NCBI GenBank assembly: GCA_000715635.1
Contig: KL569107.1
Coordinates: forward strand, 10,849 to 16,605
Direction of reading: 5' to 3'
DNA: 5,757 nucleotides
Source of the DNA: Streptomyces violaceus
GTDB lineage: Bacteria; Actinomycetota; Actinomycetes; Streptomycetales; Streptomycetaceae
In this document: piece by piece, positions 5,504 through 5,757 of the stretch
Layout of the letters: every line of letters starts with the position of its first letter
Numbering within the stretch: position 1 is the first letter of the stretch
Notes under the pieces: model-generated
Told to the model about the DNA's origin: nothing
Databases searched by the model: none
The model's input: the letters and a program-made list of their open reading frames with translations, nothing else
Program-made: the position numbers and the translations under genes

Positions 5504-5575
5504 GAACGTGGACGAGAACGCGGACGAGGATGTGAATGGGGGCGTGCGCGAGGACGTACAAGACGGCGTGAACGA
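5504..5575 (+). repeat. Six-copy degenerate 12-bp tandem repeat before/within the oxidoreductase start
   Basis: Successive 12-mers from 5504 are GAACGTGGACGA, GAACGCGGACGA, GGATGTGAATGG, GGGCGTGCGCGA, GGACGTACAAGA and CGGCGTGAACGA, with consensus close to GRRCGTGNACGA. In the frame of the following gene each unit gives an acidic tetrapeptide of the form N/D/G-V-D/N/R/Q-E/D/G. Each unit also tends to supply a GTG in frame, which is why the gene start is ambiguous. The array begins 5 bases after the terminator stem. Confidence 0.7.
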
Positions 5576-5757
5576 CGGACACCCCGAGGAGCGGGGCACC
5601 CCGGTCGGCCGCCGCGTCTTCCTCGGCACCCTCGCCGTGGGCGCCCTGGGCGTCGTCGCCGCGCCCAAGCTGCAGCGCGGCCTGGAGGGCTTCCTCGGCG
5701 GCGCCGCCGACAAGGACCCCACCGGGCTGACCGGACTGCTCCCGAACGGCGGGGGGG
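5568..5757 (+). CDS. Tat-exported molybdopterin-dependent oxidoreductase (sulfite oxidase/YedY-like), N-terminal fragment
   Basis: About 63 residues, running off the contig end. A Tat signal is clear: PVGRRVFLG with twin arginines at residues 15-16, then a moderately hydrophobic segment LAVGALGVVAA, so the protein is made folded in the cytoplasm and exported. The following LQRGLEGFLGG, DPTGLTGLLPNGGG is, from my memory of the family, the pre-domain linker of Streptomyces molybdopterin oxidoreductases of the sulfite oxidase/YedY fold. The molybdenum-binding cysteine lies beyond the window, so the reaction cannot be tested. GTG at 5568 gives a normal-length Tat n-region, with AGGA 13 bases upstream. 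In-frame GTGs at 5544, 5532 and 5508 are alternatives that would add acidic repeat peptide. It starts about 70 bp after the permease terminator, so it is probably transcribed separately. Recognition of the linker is from memory, not a search. Confidence 0.72.
   Translation, partial: MNDGHPEERGTPVGRRVFLGTLAVGALGVVAAPKLQRGLEGFLGGAADKDPTGLTGLLPNGGG

Overview
The window reads as chromosome of a Streptomyces-like actinomycete. Base composition is very GC-rich with strong G/C bias at third codon positions, GTG starts are common, and the proteins resemble Streptomyces housekeeping-type families. The 5757 bases look like one whole draft-assembly contig. The first 16 bases match the inner part of the Tn5 mosaic-end (Nextera) adapter, and the last 7 bases are a G run inside an unfinished gene. 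Both outer genes are therefore truncated by sequencing, not by biology.

Layout. (1) 18-209 (+): C-terminal tail of a zinc-less quinone-oxidoreductase-type MDR dehydrogenase. It ends at two small hairpins that separate it from a convergent minus-strand cluster. (2) 226-2532 (-), in transcription order: a ten-TM-type DMT/NIPA-like membrane protein, a YfcD-type Nudix hydrolase, then two small DUF202 membrane proteins whose reading frames overlap by GTGA. A 15-bp tandem repeat array sits on the stop codon of the Nudix gene. (3) 2533-2896: a divergent regulatory region, less GC-rich in its central part, with a perfect 12-bp palindrome, 11-bp-spaced direct repeats and two candidate small ORFs. (4) 2897-5419 (+): an uncharacterised soluble helical-repeat protein followed 33 bp later by a 12-TM APC-superfamily amino-acid permease, probably one transcription unit, closed by a long hairpin terminator. 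(5) 5568-end (+): the Tat signal and first residues of a molybdopterin-dependent oxidoreductase of the sulfite oxidase/YedY type, preceded by a degenerate 12-bp tandem repeat that makes its start codon ambiguous.

Most of the window is ordinary chromosomal gene content. I see no phage, transposase, CRISPR, toxin-antitoxin or defence genes. The unusual signals are at the nucleotide level: two short tandem arrays at gene edges (15 bp and 12 bp, both multiples of three and both touching a start or stop decision), the organised operator-like elements in the divergent promoter region, and the assembly artefacts at the two ends. I do not claim a new biological system here.
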